From NCBI RefSeq assembly GCF_011045165.1, contig NZ_JAAKZI010000010.1, positions 1-64,000 on the forward strand: 64,000 nt of DNA, given 5' to 3'. Under the pieces are notes generated by a model, which searched no databases, was not told the origin of the DNA, and saw only the letters and a program-made list of their open reading frames with translations. The translations under genes and the position numbers were made by a program. Below are positions 52,119 to 59,727 of this stretch, piece after piece. Position 1 is the stretch's first letter, and each line of letters opens with the position of its first letter. The stretch is from Arthrobacter silviterrae. GTDB taxonomy: Bacteria; Actinomycetota; Actinomycetes; Actinomycetales; Micrococcaceae.

Positions 52119-52934
52119 ATGCGCGTTGCGCTCGCCCAGATCATCAGTTCCGCGGATCCACAAGAAAACTTGCGGCTGATTCGACGCTACACCGCCGACG
52201 CCCGGAACCAGGGCGCGGAGCTGGTGGTGTTCCCCGAGGCGGCCATGTGCGCCTTCGGGAACCCGGTGGCGGACGCCGCCCAGCCACTGGACGGCCCCTG
52301 GGCCAACGCTGTCAGGGAACTGGCCCGCGAATTCGGCGTCACCATTGTCGCGGGAATGTTCACCCCGGGAGCCGGCGGACGGGTCAGGAACACCCTGCTG
52401 GTGGCCGGCCCGGATGCGGACACCCACTACGACAAGATCCACCTGTTCGACGCCTTCGGATTTTCCGAATCCAGCACCGTTGATGCGGGCGACAGGGTGG
52501 CCACCTTTGACCTGGGAGGCACCACGCTGGGCCTGGCCACCTGCTACGACGTCCGGTTCCCCGCGCTCTTTGTGGCAAACGCCGAGGCGGGCGCGTCCAT
52601 CACCATCGTCTGTGCATCCTGGGGAGCGGGCCCGGGCAAGGCGGATCAATGGGACCTGCTGGTCCGCGCCAGGGCCCTGGATGCCACCTCGTTCGTGCTG
52701 GCCTGCGGACAGGGTGACCCGGCCACGGCCGGCATCGCCGCCACCGGCACGGCGCCCACAGGCATCGGCCGCAGCGCAGTCATCTCGCCATTGGGCGAGG
52801 TGCTCGGCAGGCTCGACGGCGGCGAGGGACTGTTGGTGGCCGATCTGGACGTGGCCGCCGTCGAACAGGTCCGGCAAACCCTTCCCGTCCTCGCCAACCG
52901 GCGGACCATCCTGGCCGAAATTAACGCGAGTTAG
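52119..52934 (+). CDS. Nitrilase-superfamily carbon-nitrogen hydrolase
   Basis: 271 residues. The Glu-Lys-Cys triad is present: VVFPEAAMCAFG near residue 40, YDKIHLFDAFGFSES near 107 and GLATCYDVRFPALF near 145. YDKIHLFD and CYDVRFPxL are most like the deaminated-glutathione/omega-amidase branch, which cleaves amides of 2-oxo acids, so an amidase is favoured over a nitrilase. GAGGAGAAAAAG leads directly to the ATG. Divergent from gntR; a 19-bp perfect stem-loop follows the stop. Confidence 0.86.
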   Translation: MRVALAQIISSADPQENLRLIRRYTADARNQGAELVVFPEAAMCAFGNPVADAAQPLDGPWANAVRELAREFGVTIVAGMFTPGAGGRVRNTLLVAGPDADTHYDKIHLFDAFGFSESSTVDAGDRVATFDLGGTTLGLATCYDVRFPALFVANAEAGASITIVCASWGAGPGKADQWDLLVRARALDATSFVLACGQGDPATAGIAATGTAPTGIGRSAVISPLGEVLGRLDGGEGLLVADLDVAAVEQVRQTLPVLANRRTILAEINAS

Positions 52935-52940
52935 CGGCCA

Positions 52941-52981
52941 CGCGTCGAGATCCGCACAATGTTTGTGCGGATCTCGACGCG
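52941..52981. terminator. Perfect 19-bp stem-loop between nitrilase and YcnI-type genes
   Basis: Arms 52941-52959 and 52963-52981 are fully complementary around a 3-base loop. It serves the convergent 3' ends. Confidence 0.75.
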
Positions 52982-53018
52982 CATCCGCTGTTTCGGCGGA
53001 AGGGGAAAACGGGTGGGG

Positions 53019-53753
53019 CTACTTCGGCGAAACGGTCCTGCCGCTGCGGATAAACGCCAGCCCGCCCAGGACCAACCCGGCCACACCGGCACCGAAGCCG
53101 AGCCACGCGGGCCAGGCGGCGCCGTCGTTCCCGGCATTCTCGCCGGAAGCCGCCGAGGCGCTGTTCGTGGTACCGTCCGTGGTGCCGTGCGAGCCGTGGT
53201 CCGCGCCTGCGGCCACGGCCGCGGTGACCGTCAGGGAAGGTGCAGGCGACTGGACGCTGTCCTCGGACGCCCCGGCGGCCGGAATGTCCTTCCAGTCCGT
53301 GGATCCCTTTTCACATGTTTGCAGCGTGGGGAAATACAGCGTCTTGCCCGCGGTGTCCGGAACCTGCAGGGAGAGCGTGAACGTGTCCCGTTGGTGCGGG
53401 TCAAGCGGTGTTTTGGCCGTATACGTGACGGCGCTGGTCCGTTCGGTGATCTTGCTGCCGTCGGCCAGTGTCCGCGGGGTGGCAAACTTTTCGGTGGACT
53501 CACTGATGGTCCAGTTCGGGTTGACCGTGGGCGTGACGGCGTTCAGTTCCTGCGGCAGCGTGATTTTCAGGCTGGTGGTGGGCGAGCCGCTGCAGCCGTG
53601 CGGGACGCTGAAGGTGAGCAGCGAGTACGAGTTTGCTGCGGTCGAATCCGGCGTGGCGTCCACATGGGCGGACGCAGCGCCGAGCCCCAGGGCCATGAGG
53701 CCGGCCGTGGCGCCGAGGGCAAGGGTGGTCTTGAAGGTACGGGAAAAACGCAT
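53019..53753 (-). CDS. YcnI-type (DUF1775) copper-associated surface protein
   Basis: 244 residues. A signal peptide (TTLALGATAGLMALGLGAASA) is cut to leave an N-terminal histidine in AHVDATPDS. In YcnI proteins that first His with nearby acid and Trp residues binds copper. The body has FSVPHGCSGSPTTSLKITLPQ and NWTISE, then a Ser/Thr/Gly linker and a C-terminal membrane anchor (WLGFGAGVAGLVLGGLAFI) with basic tail. GAAAGG precedes the ATG at 53753. It shares strand and probably transcript with the Met/His-rich membrane gene upstream. Confidence 0.87.
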   Translation of the reverse strand: MRFSRTFKTTLALGATAGLMALGLGAASAHVDATPDSTAANSYSLLTFSVPHGCSGSPTTSLKITLPQELNAVTPTVNPNWTISESTEKFATPRTLADGSKITERTSAVTYTAKTPLDPHQRDTFTLSLQVPDTAGKTLYFPTLQTCEKGSTDWKDIPAAGASEDSVQSPAPSLTVTAAVAAGADHGSHGTTDGTTNSASAASGENAGNDGAAWPAWLGFGAGVAGLVLGGLAFIRSGRTVSPK

Positions 53754-53825
53754 GGTGAAACCTTTCGGGCGCGCGGAATTGCGCAAAAATGGTGGGGTTG
53801 GGCACCCCGCGATTGCCGAAGGGTG

Positions 53826-54464
53826 CTATGCGAAGAGTGCCGTTGCCAGCGGCGGCCCGCGGCGCGTGTCGGGCCGGACATTGCGCCAGGGCAGGCGCGG
53901 CAGGGTGCGCGGCAGCACCGCGGGGCGCTCCTGCCGGGCGGGCAGTTGAAGCACGACGGCGGCGGCACGGTACAGCGGCCGCAGCCAGCCGGCGAGGGCC
54001 CAGAGGGCGCTTTCGCCCTGGGTGAGCAGCACGGCGGTGGCCAGGGTGGCGGCGACGTGGGCCACCACCATCCAGCCGGGCATGGCCGCATGGGCCGCCA
54101 TCGCCGTGCCGGCCAGCTGCGTGGCGCCCATGTCCGGCAGCATCGGGAAGTCGGCGGGCATGCCGTGGTGCATGCTGTTCAGCGCCCCGGCCGGAACTTC
54201 GGCCAGGGGGGCGCTGACGGAAAGTGACTCGAAGGCCTGGTGGAGCACCAGCTGGCTCGTGGCCAGCAGCGCCGTCATGGCGGGCAGGCGCAGCCGGAAC
54301 CGCGTGGCGACCGTGGAGCACAGGATGTGCAGGGAGGTGAGCGCCGCCATGATGGCTGGGGAGGGCAATGCCCCGCCAGCCGCGACGTGCGCCCAGGCGG
54401 CCAGGCCCAGAATGGTGGCTCCGACGGCGGTGGTTCGGAGCAGCCTGAAGGGAGCGTGGCGCAC
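53826..54464 (-). CDS. Met/His-rich membrane protein, probable copper partner of YcnI
   Basis: 212 residues with about four or five membrane segments and an internal loop SMHHGMPADFPMLPDMG, about residues 95-112, rich in Met and His, the usual ligands of extracytoplasmic copper. The C terminus is basic and cytoplasmic (RPLYRAAAVVLQLPARQER). I recognise no named family; its place 72 bases upstream of a ycnI-type gene suggests copper uptake or insertion. It is not a YcnJ/CopD full-length protein. Hypothetical. Confidence 0.65.
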   Translation of the reverse strand: MRHAPFRLLRTTAVGATILGLAAWAHVAAGGALPSPAIMAALTSLHILCSTVATRFRLRLPAMTALLATSQLVLHQAFESLSVSAPLAEVPAGALNSMHHGMPADFPMLPDMGATQLAGTAMAAHAAMPGWMVVAHVAATLATAVLLTQGESALWALAGWLRPLYRAAAVVLQLPARQERPAVLPRTLPRLPWRNVRPDTRRGPPLATALFA

Positions 54465-54491
54465 TGTGCTCCCTTCGATCAGCCGACCTGT

Positions 54492-56078
54492 CTAGCTTAT
54501 CGAGGAAACAGCCTCCCCGTGGCCTTCCAGGTGTCGCTCAGACCCGGTTGCGGGCAGCTCCGCCTGTGCAGCGGGCAGGGTCAGCGTGAAGGTGGTGGCG
54601 CCCGGCCGGCTGTCCACGCGGATGGTGCCGTGGTGCGCGGCCACGATGGCCTGGACAATGCTCAGCCCCAGCCCAGTGCTGCCCTGGCCGCCGGTGCGGG
54701 ACGCGTCCGCCCGGGAAAACCTGTCAAAGATGATGTCCCGGAAGGCCGGGTCAATGCCCGGCCCGTTGTCCGTGACCTGCACGGTGGCGGCCCCGTCGGC
54801 ACCCTGCGTCAGCACCGTGGACACCGTGGTCCCGTCGGGGGTGTGCTTGGCTGCGTTGGAGAGCACGTTCAGCAACACCTGCTTGAGCTGGCCGTCGTCG
54901 CCCTTGACCGTTACGGGATCGTCGGGCACCTCAAACGTCCAGTGGTGCCCGGGGGCGCCCACCCGGACGTCGCTGACGGCATCCATGACCAGCGGGGCCA
55001 GGTCCAGGGTGCGCAGCGCCACCGGCTGGCCGTCGTCGAGCCTGGCCAGCGTGAGGAGGTCCTCCACCAGCCGGCCCATGCGCAGTGACTGGGCGGTGAC
55101 CCGGCCCAGCGACGTCTTGCCGCCGGGGGTCAGTGACTCGGTCATCTGCAGCAGTTCTGTGTAGCCGCGAATGGCGGTCAGCGGCGTGCGGAGTTCGTGG
55201 CTGGCGTCGGCCACGAAGCGGCGCACCTTGGTTTCGCTGCGCTGGCGGGCCTGGAGGGCGTGGGAAACATTGTCCAGCATGGCGTTGAAGGCATGCCCCA
55301 CATTGCCCACTTCAGTGCCGGGGTTCGCCACGGTGTCGGGGACGCGGACGCTCAGGGCGACCTCGCCGGCGTCGAGCGGCAGCTGGGCCACCCGGGTGGC
55401 GACGGCGGAGAGCTTTTCCAGCGGGGCCATGTTCCGGCGAATGATCACGGTGCCCGCCAGGCCCAGGAACACCAGCCCGGCCAGGGAGACCAGGATGATG
55501 GTCAGGACCAGTTTCGCGAGGGTGCGGTCGACGGCGCCCAGCGGCAGCCCGGTGATCAGGACGCCCCCGTCGGGGACGGCAACTGCCTGAAGCCGGTAGC
55601 TGCCGATGGACAGGGCCTGGTCGGTCATGGACCCGGCCGTGGGCAGCCCGGCCAGGATCTGTGCATCATTGTTGGTCAGCTGCTGCCGCGTGCCGCTGGG
55701 GGAGAGGACGCCACCGGTGACCACGTAGCCGCCGCAGATGATGGCATTGAGCTGGCCGGTCCCGGTGCCGCGGGCGTTGAGCGGATCGGGCCGGGCGCAG
55801 GCGGAACCGGAGGGTGCGTTGAGGTTGAAGTCGTGGGAACGGGAGGTGGCCTGGGCCAGCTGGCTGTTGACCTGGCTATTGAGCGACATGCTCATGGCGC
55901 TGTAGCTGATCATTCCAACCAGCACGCAGATCACGGCGAGCAGGGCCAGCATGACGGCCACCAGGCGGGTGCGCAGGTGCCAGGTGCCGGGGTGGCGAAG
56001 GCGGGCGGCCGCGGAGCGGGCGGCCTTGCTGGCCGTGGTGCGGGCCGCGGTGAAACGGGGGCTGCTGCTCACACGCAT
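54492..56078 (-). CDS. Two-component sensor histidine kinase
   Basis: 528 residues. Membrane segments flank an extracytoplasmic sensor region (about residues 58-185, containing ICGGYVVTGGVLSPSGTRQQ). HAMP follows, then the phosphoacceptor SHELRTPLTAIRGYTELL, N box NVLSNAAKHTPDG, G1 VTDNGPGID and G2 GSTGLGLSIVQAIVAAHHG. A TcrY/MprB-like actinobacterial kinase. It overlaps the response regulator by 10 bases (ATG 56078; a GTG at 56072 is the alternative) so they are co-translated. The signal is unknown. Confidence 0.9.
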   Translation of the reverse strand: MRVSSSPRFTAARTTASKAARSAAARLRHPGTWHLRTRLVAVMLALLAVICVLVGMISYSAMSMSLNSQVNSQLAQATSRSHDFNLNAPSGSACARPDPLNARGTGTGQLNAIICGGYVVTGGVLSPSGTRQQLTNNDAQILAGLPTAGSMTDQALSIGSYRLQAVAVPDGGVLITGLPLGAVDRTLAKLVLTIILVSLAGLVFLGLAGTVIIRRNMAPLEKLSAVATRVAQLPLDAGEVALSVRVPDTVANPGTEVGNVGHAFNAMLDNVSHALQARQRSETKVRRFVADASHELRTPLTAIRGYTELLQMTESLTPGGKTSLGRVTAQSLRMGRLVEDLLTLARLDDGQPVALRTLDLAPLVMDAVSDVRVGAPGHHWTFEVPDDPVTVKGDDGQLKQVLLNVLSNAAKHTPDGTTVSTVLTQGADGAATVQVTDNGPGIDPAFRDIIFDRFSRADASRTGGQGSTGLGLSIVQAIVAAHHGTIRVDSRPGATTFTLTLPAAQAELPATGSERHLEGHGEAVSSIS

Positions 56079-56806
56079 GGCTTGATGACGTAGCCGGCGC
56101 CGCGGACGGTGTGGATCATGGGTTCGCGGTCGGCATCGATCTTCTTGCGCAGGTAGGAGATGTACAGCTCCACAATGTTGCTTTGGCCGCCAAAGTCGTA
56201 GTCCCACACGCGGTCCAGGATGCGGGTCTTGCTCAGCACGTGGCGCGGATTTTCCATCAGGTACTGCAGCAGCTCGAACTCGGTGCTGGTCAGGGTGATT
56301 TCGGCGCCGGCGCGGGACACTTCGCGGGTGTCGCGGTTCAGGGACAGGTCCCCCACCGTCAACTCAGCGGCATTGGGTGCGGTGACCCCGGCGCGCTGGA
56401 CAATGCGGTGCAGGCGCAGCAGCACCTCCTCCATACTGAAGGGCTTCGTCACATAATCGTCGCCGCCGGCATGCAGCCCCGTGAGCCTGTCCGCAACGGC
56501 GTCCTTGGCGGTCAGGAACAGGGCGGGGATGTCCGGGTAGATGGTGCGGATGCGGCCCAGCAGTTCCACGCCGTCCATGCCGGGCATCATGACGTCCAGG
56601 ACCAGTACGTCCGGGTGGAAGGCCCTGGCTGTTTTGAGAGCTTCCTGGCCGTCGTGCTCCACGGCTACGTCCCAGCCGGCCAGTTCAATCCCCATGCGCA
56701 TCAGGTCGGCCAGGGAGGGCTCGTCATCCACCACCAGGGCGCGGATGGGTTCGCCGCCCTGCCGGGTGAGCTTTTCGGGACCGTTGGCGCGGTGAGGTAG
56801 GGACAT
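56069..56806 (-). CDS. OmpR-family response regulator
   Basis: 245 residues. Receiver domain ALVVDDEPSLADLMRMGI with the phosphoacceptor Asp in VLVLDVMMPGMDG (residue 71) and Lys in DYVTKPFSMEEV. The C-terminal winged helix contains LTSTEFELLQYLMENPRHVLSK and VELYISYLRKKID. It is cognate to the overlapping kinase. The ATG at 56806 lies 6 bases after CATAAT with a GGAGG between, so it may be leaderless or use a very short leader. It diverges from the exported coiled-coil gene, which may be a target. Confidence 0.92.
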   Translation of the reverse strand: MSLPHRANGPEKLTRQGGEPIRALVVDDEPSLADLMRMGIELAGWDVAVEHDGQEALKTARAFHPDVLVLDVMMPGMDGVELLGRIRTIYPDIPALFLTAKDAVADRLTGLHAGGDDYVTKPFSMEEVLLRLHRIVQRAGVTAPNAAELTVGDLSLNRDTREVSRAGAEITLTSTEFELLQYLMENPRHVLSKTRILDRVWDYDFGGQSNIVELYISYLRKKIDADREPMIHTVRGAGYVIKPCV

Positions 56807-56818
56807 GCCTCCATTATG
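56807..56818 (-). promoter_or_regulatory. Promoter -10 of the response regulator/kinase operon
   Basis: CATAAT on the minus strand (56813-56818) followed by 6 bases and ATG 56806, a leaderless-type layout. Confidence 0.4.
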
Positions 56819-56993
56819 GCTGTGCCCGGCCTGCATACGGCTGGAAGATTGCTGGGAGTTGTCTGTGCGTGTTTGCGAGGTTGGGCGCGAAATCCGCGGT
56901 GGGGGCGGGTTTTCACCGAAATCCCAGTAGTCCCTCAAAGCGGGTGCAAATAAGCGAGTGTCCACCACTCGTGTTTCCCGCGCGGAAGCCCCA

Positions 56994-57006
56994 TAGCTTG
57001 GCTGCC
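56994..57006 (+). promoter_or_regulatory. Leaderless promoter -10 of the short ORF before the coiled-coil gene
   Basis: TAGCTT (56994-56999), 7 bases, ATG 57007. If used, transcription begins at the short ORF and the coiled-coil gene is translated by coupling. The remainder of the 56819-56993 region shows only a small inverted repeat (CGAGTG-N5-CACTCG near 56955). Confidence 0.5.
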
Positions 57007-57078
57007 ATGCACTGGCCGCCTGGCCGAGTGCTGCGACTCGCACCCGCACATATCGATGAGACCTGGGGGTTTCCATGA
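57007..57078 (+). CDS. Short upstream ORF (23 codons) coupled to the coiled-coil gene
   Basis: MHWPPGRVLRLAPAHIDETW plus GFP, starting 7 bases after a TAGCTT -10 box and ending in a TGA that overlaps the ATG of the coiled-coil gene (ATGA). Overlap and leaderless position together make it a good candidate leader peptide or coupling device. It could also be chance; the bias of so short a frame cannot decide. Confidence 0.45.
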   Translation: MHWPPGRVLRLAPAHIDETWGFP

Positions 57079-59456
57079 GCAATGCCAGAACTATACCCAA
57101 TTCCGCCCGGACCGCTGCCGGTTTGTCCGCCCGGCTGTCCGCCCGGCGGCTGGCCAGCGCCGTCGTGATGACAGGCGTTGTCACCAGCATGCTGGTGCTG
57201 GCACCACCTGCGACGGCGGCCCCCGGGAACTCCGTGAGCTCTGCAAGCACTGCCGGCATTTGCAACGGCGTCGTCAACCAGTTGGCGCACCGTGGCACTG
57301 TCCAGGAAAACCTGCTGAAGGCCGCCGCCAGGAAGAACGCTGCCATCATCACCCAATTGCAGGCTGAACGTGCCCAGCTCCAGTCCAGCGGAGAGGCCCT
57401 GAAGGTACAGATTGCCGCCGCCAACACGGCCATCGCCACTCTTGAAGCCCAGGGGGCACAGCTGGAGGCCGACCTTGCCACGGCCACCGCCCAGCTGGCC
57501 AGCCTGCAGGCCCAGCAGGAAGCCACGGCGCAGGCCATTGCCGACGCCCAGACAGCCCTCTTTGACCTGGAATCACAGAGGGATTCAGTGCAGGGCCAGC
57601 TCACGCCGCTCCAGGCGCAGCTGGCGGACGCCCAGTCAGCCGCCGCCCAGCTGAACGGGGAGGCCCAAACCGCTGCCAGCAAGGTGGCCGCCAAGCAGGC
57701 CGAAATCTCCGTTGCCGACGGACAGCTGACGGCCCTGAAGGCGTCAGCCACCCAGGCTTCCGAGGCCCTCGACGCCAAGAAGACGCAAATCAGTAAGGCA
57801 ACGGCGGAACTGGCAACCCTGACCCAGGCCGCGCAGGACGCCGACGCCGCCGTGGCTGCCGCCACCCGCGCTGTCGCAGATGCCGAAGGCGAGCTCACCG
57901 TCCTTGAGAACAGCGGCACCGCGGCCCAGGATGCCCTCGACGCCCAGAACGCCAAGGTGGCCAAGGCAAATACCACCCTCGCCACGCTCACGTCTGCCGC
58001 AACAACGGCAGCCGACGCGGTCACGGCCAAGAATGCCGAAATCACCCAGGCGCAGGGGCAGCTGGCGGCGCTGCAGTCGGCGGCTACAAGTGCTGCAGAT
58101 GCGCTCACCGCCAAGAACACCGAGATCACCCAGGCTCAAAACGACCTTGCAGGACTCCAGACGACGGCGGCAGCCGCGGTGGCCGCGGTGGCAGATAACA
58201 CTGCGGGGATTAATGCGGCCAACGCTGACATCGCCTCGCTGCAAGCGCAGATTGGAGCTGACACCATGGCGATCGCTGCCAAGCAGACGCTGCTGGCCCA
58301 AGCGCAGGGTGAGCTGACGTCGCTGCAGGCGAGCGCCAAGTTGCTCAGTGACCAAATCGTTGTCCTCAACGGGAAGATCAATGACGGCAGCGGCGGCAAC
58401 AAGACCGGGCTCATCAAGCAGAGAGACGGGCTGCAGGCCCAGCTTGATCCGATCAATACCCAGATCACACAGAAGTCCGGCGAGATCTCAGCACTCCAAG
58501 ACGACCTGGCCGGTTTGCAGTCAGCCGTCAACACGCTGAGTGGCGAACTGGTGGCCAAGCAGGGCGCCAGCAGCGCGCTCCAGCAGCAGGCGGCGCCGCT
58601 GCAGGCGGCCTTGGACACAGCCAATGGGAATGTCGCCACCAAGCAGGCAGACATCGCCGCGTTGCAGGGCCAGCTGCCTGGCCTGTCGGACGCGGTGTCC
58701 ACTGCAAACGCTGCCGTGACAGACAAGGCCCGCGAGCTCAGCACACTGCAGGGCCAGCTGCCGGCGCTTCAGGATGCGGCCAGCTCCGCCCAGGCCGCCG
58801 TCGTCGCCCAGCAGCAGGTGGTTTCCAACCTCGAGGCTGCGCTGCCCGCCCTGGCGGATGGCGTTGCGCAGGCCCAGGACGCCATCGATGCGCAAAAGGT
58901 GGTGCTCCAGGGGCTGCAGTCCACCCTGGCTGCCGCCCGGGAGGCTGCCACGGCAGCGCAGGCGGCGGTGGACGCCAAGAACACGGAGCTTGCCGCCCTC
59001 AACGCTGAACTGCCCGGCCTGCAGGCAACGCTGGACGCCACGAATGCTGCCGTCGGAGTCAAGCAGGCCGAGCTTACCGTGCTGAACGGCGAGTTGGACC
59101 AGCTCACGGCCACCCTTGCAGGCCTCAACGCGCAGATCTCCGCCAAGGAAGCGGACATCCTGGCGCTTCAGGGGCGGGTGGCGCCGTTGTTGGAGCAGCT
59201 CAACCAGCTCAACGGGGAGATCACGGCGGCGGACGCCGCGCTGAGCGCACTCCAGGCCCAGCTGACGTCGCTGGACCAGCAGCTCACGGCAGCGCAGTCC
59301 GTGCTCCGCGACCTCGAAGCCCAGAAGAAGGCCAACAAGGATGCGGTCAAGGCCCAAAAGGACCTTGTGAAGGGCCTGCAGGACCAGCTGGGGTCGGTGC
59401 AGCAGCAGATCGGCGCGATTGACGGACAAATCGCCTTGGGCGGTTGCGCGGCCTGA
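57075..59456 (+). CDS. Exported alanine-rich coiled-coil protein of 28-residue repeats
   Basis: 793 residues. A signal peptide (SAVVMTGVVTSMLVLAPPATAA, cut near residue 49) is followed by about 700 residues of helical, Ala/Gln/Leu-rich sequence in an exact 28-residue period, for example QDALDAQNAKVAKANTTLAT..., ADAVTAKNAEITQAQGQLAA..., DKARELSTLQGQLPALQDAA... Several repeats carry a proline at the same place (GQLPGL, GQLPAL, AALPAL, AELPGL), and a Gly-rich break (NDGSGGNKTG) sits mid-way. Only two cysteines occur, C63 just after the signal region and C791 three residues from the end. There is no anchor or LPXTG motif. No family recognised. GGGGGTTT, a weak ribosome site, precedes the ATG, which overlaps the short ORF stop. 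Confidence 0.82.
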   Translation: MSNARTIPNSARTAAGLSARLSARRLASAVVMTGVVTSMLVLAPPATAAPGNSVSSASTAGICNGVVNQLAHRGTVQENLLKAAARKNAAIITQLQAERAQLQSSGEALKVQIAAANTAIATLEAQGAQLEADLATATAQLASLQAQQEATAQAIADAQTALFDLESQRDSVQGQLTPLQAQLADAQSAAAQLNGEAQTAASKVAAKQAEISVADGQLTALKASATQASEALDAKKTQISKATAELATLTQAAQDADAAVAAATRAVADAEGELTVLENSGTAAQDALDAQNAKVAKANTTLATLTSAATTAADAVTAKNAEITQAQGQLAALQSAATSAADALTAKNTEITQAQNDLAGLQTTAAAAVAAVADNTAGINAANADIASLQAQIGADTMAIAAKQTLLAQAQGELTSLQASAKLLSDQIVVLNGKINDGSGGNKTGLIKQRDGLQAQLDPINTQITQKSGEISALQDDLAGLQSAVNTLSGELVAKQGASSALQQQAAPLQAALDTANGNVATKQADIAALQGQLPGLSDAVSTANAAVTDKARELSTLQGQLPALQDAASSAQAAVVAQQQVVSNLEAALPALADGVAQAQDAIDAQKVVLQGLQSTLAAAREAATAAQAAVDAKNTELAALNAELPGLQATLDATNAAVGVKQAELTVLNGELDQLTATLAGLNAQISAKEADILALQGRVAPLLEQLNQLNGEITAADAALSALQAQLTSLDQQLTAAQSVLRDLEAQKKANKDAVKAQKDLVKGLQDQLGSVQQQIGAIDGQIALGGCAA

Positions 59457-59507
59457 TCCCCGTGCCCGCCCGGTCCGCTGAGTATCCCGTTTCGAGGCCG
59501 CAGGGCA

Positions 59508-59554
59508 TGGAAAAGGCCTCAAGTCCCCTGTATTCACAAGGGATTTGAGGCCTT
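59508..59554 (-). terminator. Rho-independent terminator of tRNA-Ser
   Basis: AAGGCCTCAAGTCCC (59513-59527) pairs with 59540-59554. On the minus strand the stem is followed by TTTT (59509-59512), the usual intrinsic form, just after the tRNA gene. It also faces the end of the coiled-coil gene. Confidence 0.75.
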
Positions 59555-59562
59555 CTCAGTGG

Positions 59563-59649
59563 CGGTGACGGTGGGATTTGAACCCACGTTAGGCTCTCAC
59601 CTAAACAACATTTCGAGTGTTGCACCTTCGGCCGCTCGGACACGTCACC
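59563..59649 (-). tRNA. tRNA-Ser (anticodon CGA)
   Basis: On the minus strand a 7-bp acceptor stem (GGTGACG with CGTCACC), an anticodon arm CAACA-CTCGAAA-TGTTG giving anticodon CGA, a long variable arm (GGTGAGAGCCTAAC region), a GGTTCAAATCC T-arm and discriminator G. Length and long variable arm are typical of serine tRNA. It reads UCG codons. CCA is not fully encoded. Confidence 0.95.
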
Positions 59650-59727
59650 AACGCGTCAACCTTACCGGGTCGGGGGCCCACTTCAAAAATGGGCCCACAA
59701 CCGCGGCAAATGGGGGAGGATGGCCCC

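Noticed and set aside
56807-58129. Long N-terminal extension of the response regulator
   Set aside because: It is the reverse shadow of the coiled-coil gene; a receiver domain starting at 56806 is of normal length.
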